This document shows, in pieces, positions 35,653 to 44,283 of a stretch of 64,000 bases of DNA; the first letter of the stretch is position 1; each line of letters opens with the position of its first letter. This DNA comes from Pseudomonas sp. MYb60 (GTDB taxonomy: Bacteria; Pseudomonadota; Gammaproteobacteria; Pseudomonadales; Pseudomonadaceae). The stretch is taken from the NCBI RefSeq assembly GCF_002979555.1, contig NZ_PCOZ01000009.1:1-64000 (forward strand). The letters run 5' to 3'. The notes under the pieces are model-generated. The model searched no databases and was not told where the DNA came from. It worked only from the letters and a program-made list of their open reading frames with translations. The translations under genes and the position numbers were made by a program.

Positions 35653-37064
35653 GTGTGAAAGTATTCCTCCCGAGCTTGCTGGTACTGGCGCTGAGCGCCT
35701 GTGCCGTAGGCCCTGACTACAAGACCCAGACGCCGGAGGCGGCGAATATCACGGCCGCTGCCGATGCCAGGCAGTATGACCATGCCAAGTTCGAAGGCAT
35801 CTGGTGGCAGCAGTTCGAGGACCCGACGCTCAACCAGTTGGTGACTCAATCGCTGCAAGGCAACCGTGATCTGCGCGTGGCCTTTGCCCGCCTTCGGGCC
35901 GCACGGGCGATCCGCGATGACGCCAGCAATGACGCCATGCCGACCATCACCAGCCGCGTCAGCAGCGACCAGGGCAAAGGCCAGATTCCGGGCCAGACCA
36001 CCAGCCGGGTGAAGACCGAGCGCTATGACCTGGGCCTGGACATGGCTTGGGAGCTGGACCTGTTCGGCCGCATCCAGCGCAACCTGGAAGCCACCGACGC
36101 CGACCAGCAAGCGGCCGAAGCCGACCTGTACCAGCTACAAGTCACCATGATTGCGGAACTGGTGGACGCCTACGGCCAACTGCGCGGCGCTCAGCTGCGT
36201 GAACGCATCGCCCTGGACAACCTGAACAACCAGCAGGAATCGCGCACCATCACCGTGAGCCTGCGGGATGCCGGTGTCGGTGATCAGCTCGACGTGGAAC
36301 GCGCCGACGCACGCCTCGCCGGGGTTGAAGCCAGCGTGCCGCAACTGCAGGCCGAACAAGTGCGCGAGCGTAACCGCATCGCCACCCTCCTCGGCCAGCG
36401 CCCGGACAAGCTGACGGTCGACCTGAGCCCCAAAGACCTGCCGGCGATTGCCAAGGCCTTGCCGATCGGTGACCCCGGCCAACTGCTGCAACGTCGCCCG
36501 GACATCCTCAGCGCCGAACGCAAGTTGGCCGCCGCCACCGCGCGCATCGGCGTGGCCAAGGCCGATCTGTTCCCACGGGTCAGCCTCAGCGGCTTCCTTG
36601 GTTTTACCGCTGGGCGCGGTTCGCAGATCGGCTCGTCTGCCGCCAATGCCTGGGCACTCGGCCCGAGCATCACCTGGGCTGCGTTCGACCTGGGCAGCGT
36701 GCGCGCCCGTCTGCGTGGTGCAGATGCGCAGGCCGAGGGTGCACTGGCGACCTACGAGCAACAGGTATTGCTGGCACTGGAAGAATCCGAAAATGCCTTC
36801 AGTGATTACGGCAAGCGCCAGCAGCGGCTGGTCTCGTTGATCCGCCAAAGCGAATCCAGCCGCGCCGCCGCCGACCTGGCTGCGATTCGCTACCGCGAAG
36901 GCACCGTGGACTTCCTGGTCCTGCTCGACGCCCAGCGCGAACGCCTGGCCGCCGAAGACGCCCAGGCCCAGGCCGAAGTCGATTTGTATCGCGGCATCGT
37001 GGCGATCTACAAAGCATTGGGCGGTGGCTGGCAGCCGGACACGGTGGTGGCCAGCAGCAAGTGA
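35649..37064 (+). CDS. oprN: Outer-membrane efflux channel OprN (NodT family lipoprotein)
   Basis: A 471-aa TolC-type channel. The signal peptide ends in a lipobox with Cys18 (LALSACAVGPDY). Two OEP repeats cover about residues 60-250 and 270-455, with hallmark pieces GLDMAWELDLFGRIQRN, QRRPDILSAERKLAAATARI and YREGTVDFLVLLDAQRERL. The start overlaps the mexF stop. It completes the tripartite pump, and a terminator follows 40 nt later. Confidence 0.92.
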   Translation: MSVKVFLPSLLVLALSACAVGPDYKTQTPEAANITAAADARQYDHAKFEGIWWQQFEDPTLNQLVTQSLQGNRDLRVAFARLRAARAIRDDASNDAMPTITSRVSSDQGKGQIPGQTTSRVKTERYDLGLDMAWELDLFGRIQRNLEATDADQQAAEADLYQLQVTMIAELVDAYGQLRGAQLRERIALDNLNNQQESRTITVSLRDAGVGDQLDVERADARLAGVEASVPQLQAEQVRERNRIATLLGQRPDKLTVDLSPKDLPAIAKALPIGDPGQLLQRRPDILSAERKLAAATARIGVAKADLFPRVSLSGFLGFTAGRGSQIGSSAANAWALGPSITWAAFDLGSVRARLRGADAQAEGALATYEQQVLLALEESENAFSDYGKRQQRLVSLIRQSESSRAAADLAAIRYREGTVDFLVLLDAQRERLAAEDAQAQAEVDLYRGIVAIYKALGGGWQPDTVVASSK

Positions 37065-37104
37065 TGTAAAGAGCTCCTTTGGTTGGTCGCATCCAGCCAA
37101 TTTT

Positions 37105-37141
37105 TAGCCCCGCGGCCCATTCGGACGTGGGGCTTTTTTTT
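37105..37141 (+). terminator. Rho-independent terminator after oprN
   Basis: AGCCCC and GGGGCT form the stem around a GC-rich loop, followed by an eight-base T-run. Confidence 0.85.
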
Positions 37142-37160
37142 AGATTGAGTGTGGGATTGG

Positions 37161-37234
37161 TCTTAAATAGTTGAGGGATTTAACTGTAGGACATGAGGAA
37201 TTAAAACGTGGGTAGTTTCCTAGTCCCGCCTGGG
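37161..37234 (+). repeat. ~74-bp diverged direct repeat, copy 1 (with TTTCCTA heptad)
   Basis: This stretch aligns over its length with 38538-38610; the right part matches at 20 of 27 positions (37208-37234 against 38584-38610). It contains the heptad TTTCCTA, the half-site recognised by BvgA-type response regulators. It lies 135 nt before the unknown gene at 37369 in the same direction, so it could be its promoter element. The gap 37065-37368 otherwise holds only the oprN terminator. Confidence 0.5.
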
Positions 37235-37368
37235 TGACACCGATTAGCGAATATTGGCCAACCTGGCGTTACTGACATCGCTGGAATAGGCTCAAACTTG
37301 TAATTAAAGAAACCATCATGAGCGTCGACAAGCGGATGTAACGTCTAACTTTTCGGAGCGTTTCCATC

Positions 37369-37896
37369 ATGGCTATTCTGTTGACGGCTGAGCAAATGCG
37401 ACATACCAAAGCGTCGAATCCTTTTCAGATAAGGAACCCTGAGCGGGTGACGAATCAGTTTACGATAACAGAGGGGGACAAGGCTGCGCAGACATTGAAG
37501 TTGGGTGACAAGGAAGAAATCATCGAACTGAAAAAGTTTTTGAAGAATTATGACATGACCTCCATTAGCACAGATGAGCTCAAAGCTGTTGGCAGGCGAC
37601 TCTATGACAGCAAAATGATCAACGAACGATCGTTCGGCATGTTTATTTCGGGAAATGGCGCCTCTGACATCAAGGGAAATCAAACCGACACCCACATAAA
37701 ATTCAATGCAATCGCCCTTTTCAATGAAAAGCTTGAAGACACAATTGCCTACTTCAACAGTGACCCAAGCATTATCAGACGAGAAGGAGCAACCGATCAT
37801 TTGCAGGGTATGATCAATGCAAACCATGCAATTAATGCACTTTCATACTTTATCAACTCTAGCCGCAGCAACCTCTCTATCGACGAAAATATCTAG
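37369..37896 (+). CDS. Hypothetical protein, AT-richer than surroundings (175 aa)
   Basis: A 175-aa soluble protein starting MAILLTAEQMRHTKASNPFQ. It is mixed alpha/beta and hydrophilic, with no signal peptide, membrane helix or recognised domain. A helical C-terminal half (DTIAYFNSDPSIIRREG, MINANHAINALSYFI) ends in a polar tail. A GGAG site lies 10 nt before the ATG. Codon choice is visibly more AT-rich than in the flanking efflux and toxin genes, which suggests acquisition by transfer. It sits between two diverged repeats and beside a toxin-like gene. Export or effector roles are possible but not supported by any motif. Confidence 0.6.
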   Translation: MAILLTAEQMRHTKASNPFQIRNPERVTNQFTITEGDKAAQTLKLGDKEEIIELKKFLKNYDMTSISTDELKAVGRRLYDSKMINERSFGMFISGNGASDIKGNQTDTHIKFNAIALFNEKLEDTIAYFNSDPSIIRREGATDHLQGMINANHAINALSYFINSSRSNLSIDENI

Positions 37897-37951
37897 CAGT
37901 GCATTTCCACCAAATGCGCCAGAAAATCTGGCGCACACAGACGGTTAGAGG

Positions 37952-38332
37952 TCACCTACCATATCGCGCTGTACCTGAATAAGCCTTTGGAAGCGGCTCA
38001 TTATTTTTTACCCTCACTCGATATGAGCCAAGTGGCCCATTATACGATGCACTGTTGCTTATCCCGAAGGTTTCACGCTTCCATGAACCGCTTACCAAGC
38101 GTTCAATATAAAGCTCGGGCGCTCTACCGACGCCTAACGCGGAAATGCGCGTCTCTATATTCGCATGGGAGCATCCACCCGATGACGTGACAGTAAACGG
38201 ACCATGGGCCGTTTGCTCACTATCACCCGGCACTATCCCTGTAAAGCTATCGGTAATGTACAAACACACCGCATTCGCCTGAAACGACATCAGCGCCAAC
38301 GCCAATAACGGTATTGCAAAAAGACTTTTCAT
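37952..38332 (-). CDS. Small secreted hypothetical protein (126 aa)
   Basis: A 126-aa protein with a clear Sec signal peptide (MKSLFAIPLLALALMSFQANA) and a predicted mature start at about residue 22. The mature part has two cysteines (VCLYITD and GGCSHAN) that may form a disulphide. It looks beta-rich, with Gly- and Ser-rich turns. No family is recognised. It lies between the AT-rich gene (convergent) and the 3' end of the toxin gene (same strand, 303 nt apart). A periplasmic or extracellular location is likely. Confidence 0.6.
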   Translation of the reverse strand: MKSLFAIPLLALALMSFQANAVCLYITDSFTGIVPGDSEQTAHGPFTVTSSGGCSHANIETRISALGVGRAPELYIERLVSGSWKRETFGISNSASYNGPLGSYRVRVKNNEPLPKAYSGTARYGR

Positions 38333-38537
38333 GATTTCACCTCACGTGTAAACCCATCAAGATTTTTGCGATTCTGGCAAATCAACAGGCAGTGTTATTC
38401 ACGCATAGGCCACCCTCCATTTAACGGTGCGCATCTGCCTTGGCATAACGCGCCCCCCGGATAAACCGAACAAGGTCAACAGCAGGAACTATGCTGACGA
38501 CTATGCACGACTTATCACACAGGGTAAGCCGGCCGCT

Positions 38538-38610
38538 TCCTAAACTATTGAACGAACATTCTGTAGTACGGGAGAAGCACTACGTAGGTAATGTCCTAAT
38601 ACCGCCTTGC
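38538..38610 (+). repeat. ~74-bp diverged direct repeat, copy 2
   Basis: Diverged copy of 37161-37234. It contains TAGGTAATGTCCTA, an imperfect inverted pair of heptads. It lies in the 303-bp gene-free gap 38333-38635, next to the 3' end of the toxin gene. No plus-strand gene follows it, so it may be a relic. Confidence 0.5.
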
Positions 38611-38635
38611 CGCGTCACTTCATCCACACTCGCCG

Positions 38636-41600
38636 TCAGCGCCATTGGAAAACGGATCGCACCACATCCACTATTTTCACGGTTTTTTCGCCCGGTGCGG
38701 GTACTTTGCCAAACACGCCCACAATCTGCCCATTCCGTTCATTGCGGGCGAGCAAATAACCCGGTGGTGGTCGGTCGGACACGGACCGCTTGTCAATAAT
38801 GCGCACCGCCACCGTTTCCTTGATAAGACCACCGCCGGACCGTGCGACGGCACCGTCGATGGCTGCCATATTGGCCTCGAACAAGGGGCGATTGTTCGCG
38901 GCCTGGTCGAGCAGGGCCGCAACAAATGCGGTGGAGTCCGCGTTGTGCATCTGGGGATCGCGGGCGAACAGGCTGACGGTGCCGTCCTCGACATCGCCGC
39001 TCACGTAACGGAAGTCCTTTGGGTTGGTGGACTTGCCCAGGTTGAGCAAGTCCACGATGTCTTCGCGCGCGCCGCGCAACTTGCCGGCGTACACAAAATC
39101 GTCATCGGCCGGCATACCGTGGCTCACCTCATGAATCAGCGTATTGGCCAAGGTGTCATCACTGCTGCCCATGTCGCGGTAATACTGCATCGCCCCATCG
39201 ACATTGACTTCGATGTATTTCTCATTGAGCGCACCCGCCTTGTAGTCCGCATAACTGGAAGGTTGCAGTTGGGCCGACCAGCCGGGCTCACTGCTGTGTA
39301 TAAAGTCGATGTTGTCCATTTTCAATTGGCCCAGGTCAGCTTTCATAAGCTGCTGTTTGCGTTGCAGCGCCTTGAGCGTTTCAGGTGTGTCGGAACCGTA
39401 AAACAGCCGGGCGACTTTTTTAGTGTCTTCAACGTGACCCGGGGCCTGGGCTGTGCGAATCGCGGCATCCAGCCTTGCCCGCGCAATCGGCAACGAACGC
39501 TGGATGGCCTGGCGGCTTTGCTCAGTGATGGACAATGGCGATGGGGGCACCGTGCTCGGTGTGGCGATACTTCCTCTGTCCACCCTGCGCATTTGCCTCG
39601 CGGGTTGCCTCGAGCCAACGGTGGCGGCTGCACGGTGAGCAGCAATGTCTTGGCTGCTGACAGACGCAGCCCTGCTAGATGGTGCCCGCGCAGCGACCGC
39701 TGGTGGTACGGACGGTTGGCTCCAGCCACGACTGAGAATGTGCCCGCCCTCGATAAACTCCCCGGGCGCAGGCGCGAGGAAATCCTTGAACGCCACCTCG
39801 GCCGAACGCAGGTTGGAAAAGTCCTTGTACTTGATCAGTGCCTTGGCGCTCGCATCCCGATAGGCCCGCATCAGCGCAGGCTCCGGCAAAATCATCGGCT
39901 CCGCCAGCGAAGGCATGCCTTTACTGGCAAATTGCGGCGCGGTCAGGTCAAAAGCGTAGGTCTTGCCCTGGTAATCGCCGATGGGGAAGAAGTGATTAAA
40001 CACGCCGTCCGGATTGCGCGAGTTCCAGATCAGCATCGAGCGGTACTTGATGTTCTCGAACCCGTTGTCCTTCATGAATTCACCGACGATGTCCGCGGCA
40101 TTTGCACAATCGCCCGCTGGCGCGATGAACGCCTTCTCCAGCCTTGGATTACGGCGCAAATGGTCCATGAAGCCACGCATGGCCGGTGGTAACGCTGCCG
40201 AAGAGTCAGCATCTATCTGACGCAAGGGCTCTACCCGGGTATCAATGACAGCCTTGGCCGTTGGCGCGACAGGTTTCACCGGCATGCTCTTCTTGACTGC
40301 GGCCACGGGAGGCGACAGTTGCTGCTCGGCCAATTTGACGAGGGACTTGAAACCCTCGCCTCTGCCGTCCTGAAGCTGAGCCAAGGCATAGAATATTCTG
40401 GCCGTCGGATCATTGTGGGCGGGATAAGGCTGCAGAGTCTGGGTCAGCGCAAACAGCCATTCGGCGCGGGACATGCCCTTTGGGACGGCTAGGGAGTCAA
40501 GATTTCGAGCGAAAGCACCATGAGCGATATCAGACCCCATCAGGCCGTCCCGCCCCGAGGGGCGAAAAACCTGCGGTATCGTGCTGGCTGACGTACCGGA
40601 CATCGCGCGATTTATCTCATCGAGCGTGCTGATACTGGTCAAGTCGGCGTTTCGAAACTGTTCGATAACCTGACGCACCCTTCCTTCCGGCACCTTTACA
40701 CGGCTGGACGCAGCAATCCAGGACGCCGCAGCCTGCGTTGGCGGGCCACTGGCCTCGAGCGGTTGCAAGGTCGGTGGATGGCGGGTCATTGTGCGCAGGA
40801 ACTTGTTATTGGCCTCCAGTCGGGTCCACTCATCTTCAAGCAGGCTGCGCGCACGCTGGGTGGCTACACGCTCACCCGCCAGGTTCAACGATGGCTGGCC
40901 GGCATCGGTGGTGACCTGCCGCAGGTTATGGGTCACCGACTGCCTTACACTCTGCTGAGTGGTCTCCAGGGCAAGTCGCCTGCCCACGTTGGTATCCAAC
41001 AGTTTGTCGGCGAGATACGTGCCTCGCTGCACATCGTTCAGTTGCAGCCAACCCGCACCTGGCACGGGTTTGCTACCCCCCTGGGTGACGGCAACGCCCA
41101 TCCTTTGCCACGTATTCGACACGGAAGCCGCACTGCCGAACGCCTTGGCGTCGATGGCTGGCGCGCGGGGCAACGGGCCGGCACCGGTTGCCAAACGTTT
41201 TGCCGCGACTTCCTTGAGCACCCGCGGCATGTTGCTCTGGATGTATCGGTTGGCGAAACGCTGATAGCCGATCTGCGAAGCCACACGGTTGGCAACGCTC
41301 GCGCCCTGGACCACCTTGACTGAGCCCTCCACCGCCACAGGCAATGCCACCTGCAGCCCTGCCGCTACCAGTGATCCCACGGCTTGACGCTGGGCGGCGT
41401 CGCGTTCGATCGGTTCATCACTGATGCTGGCGTGAAGGTGGCTCACACCGCTGCTGGCCAAGCTGACGCCAGCACCCGCGCCAGCCAACATGGCCCGGGA
41501 CAAGAGTGTTCCCGTCCCGGGAGCCATGAACATGAGCGAGTAACTGTAGAGGTCCATTATGCCTTTGATCACTTCGAGCGCCTCAAGCCCGAATTGCTCC

Positions 41601-44182
41601 CAATCGGTGAAAATCAGGGTGTCGATGTCCGAGCGGATACGATCCATGCTGGAATCGTAAAGCCCTTGGCTCAGCTCCATGATGTTTTCACACGGCTCGA
41701 AGGAAAACGGCTTGACGTTGACCTGGCCGCCATTGAGTGGCATCCCAATCAGGGCATTGTTTGAGAACTGCGTTTTGCTGACGTCGAATGCAGCGGGATT
41801 TCTTGCGGTTTTCAATTGTTCGAAAAGATCGAGTTTTATCTGTATCCACTGCTTGAATTCAGAATCCGTAGGGTAAACGGGCGCGTTCTCGCTGCGGCGC
41901 TCACCCAGTTTCCAATAAGCGTTGGTCTGTTCGCCAATGTAGAAGCATTTATCGTCGTCCACGCTGCACAGCACGGCCGTTTGCCCTTGGGTCACCGCGA
42001 ATACACCGTTGACCGTCGCACCATGGAATTTGACGTGGGACGCCTGCCGGTCGCCATTCATAAAGTCAGCCATCAACACATGACCCGGGTGGTCGACGTG
42101 AGTGGACGCCACGTAGTTGCTGGCCGCATTGTTCACCCTTGCCCCGTAAAAGGTCAGCCACGACTCCTCGAGACCAGGCCGTTGTTTGTAAGCTGAAAAA
42201 TCGGCCTCCAGACGGCCCCTGAGCTTGCCTTTGTCAATGAAGTCCACCAACGGCTTTTGCTCGATACTGACGACTTTGAAACGCCGCCCAAATTGATCAC
42301 GCATCAGACGCACATCATTCAAATAGGTACCCGTCACGACTTCCTTGAGGGTGTAGGACTTGGTTTTTGCCACGGCCGCAGTGATGTGCAGATTCGGATC
42401 ATCTGGTTGGGCTTCTTTGTAGACCACCTTGATTCGACTCTGAGGATTCAGGTTCGTAGCCGTCCCGGTGCTGTTTTGAAACTCACGGATCGACGCCTCG
42501 ATAGCCGCATCTACAACGGCCGAAGGTTGCAGGATTGGGGCATACAACGTATTCATCCAGGCAACCGCCTGATCGATGGCGCCGTCCATCTTGCTCACCA
42601 GGATTTTCTCGTAGCCTGCCCGCTGCGCGGCTTCCCGAACCTGGAACCGCTGCATCCCGGAGGCGGTGGCGTTGGCCAGCAACGTGTCATCGATCGAAGT
42701 GTCGACGTGACCGGACGTGCGAAGCAACTCGCCATAGGTCAGGGTGCTGCCCGGAAGTCTGCGGTTGAGTATCGAGGCCATCGACCCTGCAGCCGGTTCA
42801 TGACGTTGCACAGCGCTGCGCCGCTCGCGCGATGCGTATGTGTTCAGCGCCTCATTGAGCAACTGTCCGAGTAACGCATCAGGATGGCCGGGCACTGGCG
42901 TGGCAAGCGCGATGTCCACGTCCTTATCCAACATTGTCAGCCCGCCCGGTGTTACCGGCTCTTCAAGGCCCGGGGATGGCGGCAGGCACCAATGGCTGTA
43001 AAAAGTACTGACGGCTCCATAGGTCAGCAGGGTCATCAACGCCAATGACGTATTTTGCTCAATGGCCTGGCCCACGCGCTGCGTCATCAGCAGTCCTCGA
43101 CCGAGCAACCAGGCGCCCAAGGCGCCCGCCATGTGCTGGATCTCGTGCCCAGCGCCGTGAGCCTGCGAGATCAACGTGGTTTCCCGGTACACCTCATTGG
43201 CCACACCATAGCCACCAGAAGGCGCAGCGCTCGCCTTGCCCACCAGATCCCTGAGCAGCACCCGGACTTCCTCAAGATCCGCAGCTTCAGCACCCGGCAA
43301 ACTGAGCGCTGCATCAACCGGGCTCAATAGCTGGCGGGCCTGGGCGGTGAATGCCTCCAGCCACTGCTTATCCGCTGGCATGGCGGCGGCTCGCTTTTCG
43401 CTCAGGTCATCGACAATATTCTTGCCGTGATCCACGGCTGCCGCCCGCCGTGCATCGTCAAGGTATAATCCGGCCTGGTTTTCTTGAAGGCGGTCAGGGC
43501 GTGTGCATTGCTGGTTGTATAACCCCCAGGCGGCGTCTGCTGCCGCCTGGATGCCCTGCCCGGCCTCCTGCAGCCCGCGGTAGGTCGTGAGATTGATCAA
43601 CGGCAACAAGGGCGCCGTGTCTTTTGCCAGCGCCTGGCCGATGTCAATGGCGTAGGCGAATTTGGCGGCTTCAAAACGTTCTTTCAATCGATCGATCTGT
43701 GTCTGGACGACCGCAGCCTTGTCGGCGCTGAGCCCTTTGAGCGAACTCTCCGCATCCAGCACCTGTTCGCCCATCTGCGCCAATGCTTGCGCGGTGGCGA
43801 GGGGTATGTAGCGTTTGTTCAATTGCCGCAGGCGCTCTTCGGCCTTCCATGCCGCCTGCATTGAACGGTTGGGAAGATGCCCGGGTTTGTGACCCGAGCC
43901 GGCCATTTTAAAGCCGTCCCACAAGTCCTTGATTTTCTGACCGGTGCTCAACGGGTACTGGCGCACATCCTCATAGCGCGCATGGCGCAGATGCTGGCGA
44001 TGCGCATTGGAAACCTGCTTGATTTCCTTGCTCAACTCGCGCAGTTCCGCCTGAAGTGCCTGCGCTTCAGTCGGGACGCCTGGCGCTGTGTTTTCGGTAC
44101 GCAGAAGTGACGAACCGGCACCTGGCGCCGCTCCCTCGGTTGGACGATGGGTGGAACTGATCGACAGCGGCATCGGACGCAT
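38636..44182 (-). CDS. Large dermonecrotic-toxin-like protein with papain-like (PMT C3-type) and M35-like metallopeptidase domains
   Basis: A 1848-aa protein. Residues ~1-1300 form a long helical and mixed region with a coiled coil near 35-70 and hydrophobic stretches at ~352-400 and in the segment SYSLMFMAPGTGTLLSRAML. This layout fits the large Pseudomonas 'dermonecrotic toxin' proteins (DUF6543 type). Residues ~1355-1420 hold a papain-like domain: Cys1359 in GDCANAAD, His1397 in FNHFFP and Asp1412 in AFDLTAPQF. The spacing of 38 and 15 compares with 40 and 15 in Pasteurella multocida toxin. Residues ~1560-1780 look like an aspzincin lysine-specific metallopeptidase: HEVSH at 1684-1688, DFVYAG at 1695-1700 and NADSTAF at 1747-1753. 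There is no signal peptide. The upstream ribosome site is weak. The host target is unknown. Confidence 0.85.
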   Translation of the reverse strand: MRPMPLSISSTHRPTEGAAPGAGSSLLRTENTAPGVPTEAQALQAELRELSKEIKQVSNAHRQHLRHARYEDVRQYPLSTGQKIKDLWDGFKMAGSGHKPGHLPNRSMQAAWKAEERLRQLNKRYIPLATAQALAQMGEQVLDAESSLKGLSADKAAVVQTQIDRLKERFEAAKFAYAIDIGQALAKDTAPLLPLINLTTYRGLQEAGQGIQAAADAAWGLYNQQCTRPDRLQENQAGLYLDDARRAAAVDHGKNIVDDLSEKRAAAMPADKQWLEAFTAQARQLLSPVDAALSLPGAEAADLEEVRVLLRDLVGKASAAPSGGYGVANEVYRETTLISQAHGAGHEIQHMAGALGAWLLGRGLLMTQRVGQAIEQNTSLALMTLLTYGAVSTFYSHWCLPPSPGLEEPVTPGGLTMLDKDVDIALATPVPGHPDALLGQLLNEALNTYASRERRSAVQRHEPAAGSMASILNRRLPGSTLTYGELLRTSGHVDTSIDDTLLANATASGMQRFQVREAAQRAGYEKILVSKMDGAIDQAVAWMNTLYAPILQPSAVVDAAIEASIREFQNSTGTATNLNPQSRIKVVYKEAQPDDPNLHITAAVAKTKSYTLKEVVTGTYLNDVRLMRDQFGRRFKVVSIEQKPLVDFIDKGKLRGRLEADFSAYKQRPGLEESWLTFYGARVNNAASNYVASTHVDHPGHVLMADFMNGDRQASHVKFHGATVNGVFAVTQGQTAVLCSVDDDKCFYIGEQTNAYWKLGERRSENAPVYPTDSEFKQWIQIKLDLFEQLKTARNPAAFDVSKTQFSNNALIGMPLNGGQVNVKPFSFEPCENIMELSQGLYDSSMDRIRSDIDTLIFTDWEQFGLEALEVIKGIMDLYSYSLMFMAPGTGTLLSRAMLAGAGAGVSLASSGVSHLHASISDEPIERDAAQRQAVGSLVAAGLQVALPVAVEGSVKVVQGASVANRVASQIGYQRFANRYIQSNMPRVLKEVAAKRLATGAGPLPRAPAIDAKAFGSAASVSNTWQRMGVAVTQGGSKPVPGAGWLQLNDVQRGTYLADKLLDTNVGRRLALETTQQSVRQSVTHNLRQVTTDAGQPSLNLAGERVATQRARSLLEDEWTRLEANNKFLRTMTRHPPTLQPLEASGPPTQAAASWIAASSRVKVPEGRVRQVIEQFRNADLTSISTLDEINRAMSGTSASTIPQVFRPSGRDGLMGSDIAHGAFARNLDSLAVPKGMSRAEWLFALTQTLQPYPAHNDPTARIFYALAQLQDGRGEGFKSLVKLAEQQLSPPVAAVKKSMPVKPVAPTAKAVIDTRVEPLRQIDADSSAALPPAMRGFMDHLRRNPRLEKAFIAPAGDCANAADIVGEFMKDNGFENIKYRSMLIWNSRNPDGVFNHFFPIGDYQGKTYAFDLTAPQFASKGMPSLAEPMILPEPALMRAYRDASAKALIKYKDFSNLRSAEVAFKDFLAPAPGEFIEGGHILSRGWSQPSVPPAVAARAPSSRAASVSSQDIAAHRAAATVGSRQPARQMRRVDRGSIATPSTVPPSPLSITEQSRQAIQRSLPIARARLDAAIRTAQAPGHVEDTKKVARLFYGSDTPETLKALQRKQQLMKADLGQLKMDNIDFIHSSEPGWSAQLQPSSYADYKAGALNEKYIEVNVDGAMQYYRDMGSSDDTLANTLIHEVSHGMPADDDFVYAGKLRGAREDIVDLLNLGKSTNPKDFRYVSGDVEDGTVSLFARDPQMHNADSTAFVAALLDQAANNRPLFEANMAAIDGAVARSGGGLIKETVAVRIIDKRSVSDRPPPGYLLARNERNGQIVGVFGKVPAPGEKTVKIVDVVRSVFQWR

Positions 44183-44183
44183 T

Positions 44184-44208
44184 CTTGAGTGAGAAAGGAT
44201 CCCTCAAG
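44184..44208 (-). promoter_or_regulatory. Inverted repeat in the leader of the toxin gene
   Basis: CTTGAG at 44184-44189 pairs with CTCAAG at 44203-44208, directly before the toxin ATG. It encloses the leader, with a GAGGG overlapping the distal arm. It could hide the ribosome site, but 6 bp is short. Confidence 0.3.
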
Positions 44209-44283
44209 CGTTACGGAGTTGACCTGTCTGGCCTATCGGATTTTTCGCAGGACGTTGTAGTTCCTGGTTGCCAATGCCAGCGG

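Noticed and set aside
41000..43400. A second HExxH-like motif (HEIQH at residues 346-350) in the 1848-aa toxin, near 43133-43147
   Set aside because: It is followed by a hydrophobic stretch and lacks any third metal ligand motif. It is probably chance, unlike HEVSH at 1684-1688, which has the DFVYAG and NADSTAF companions.
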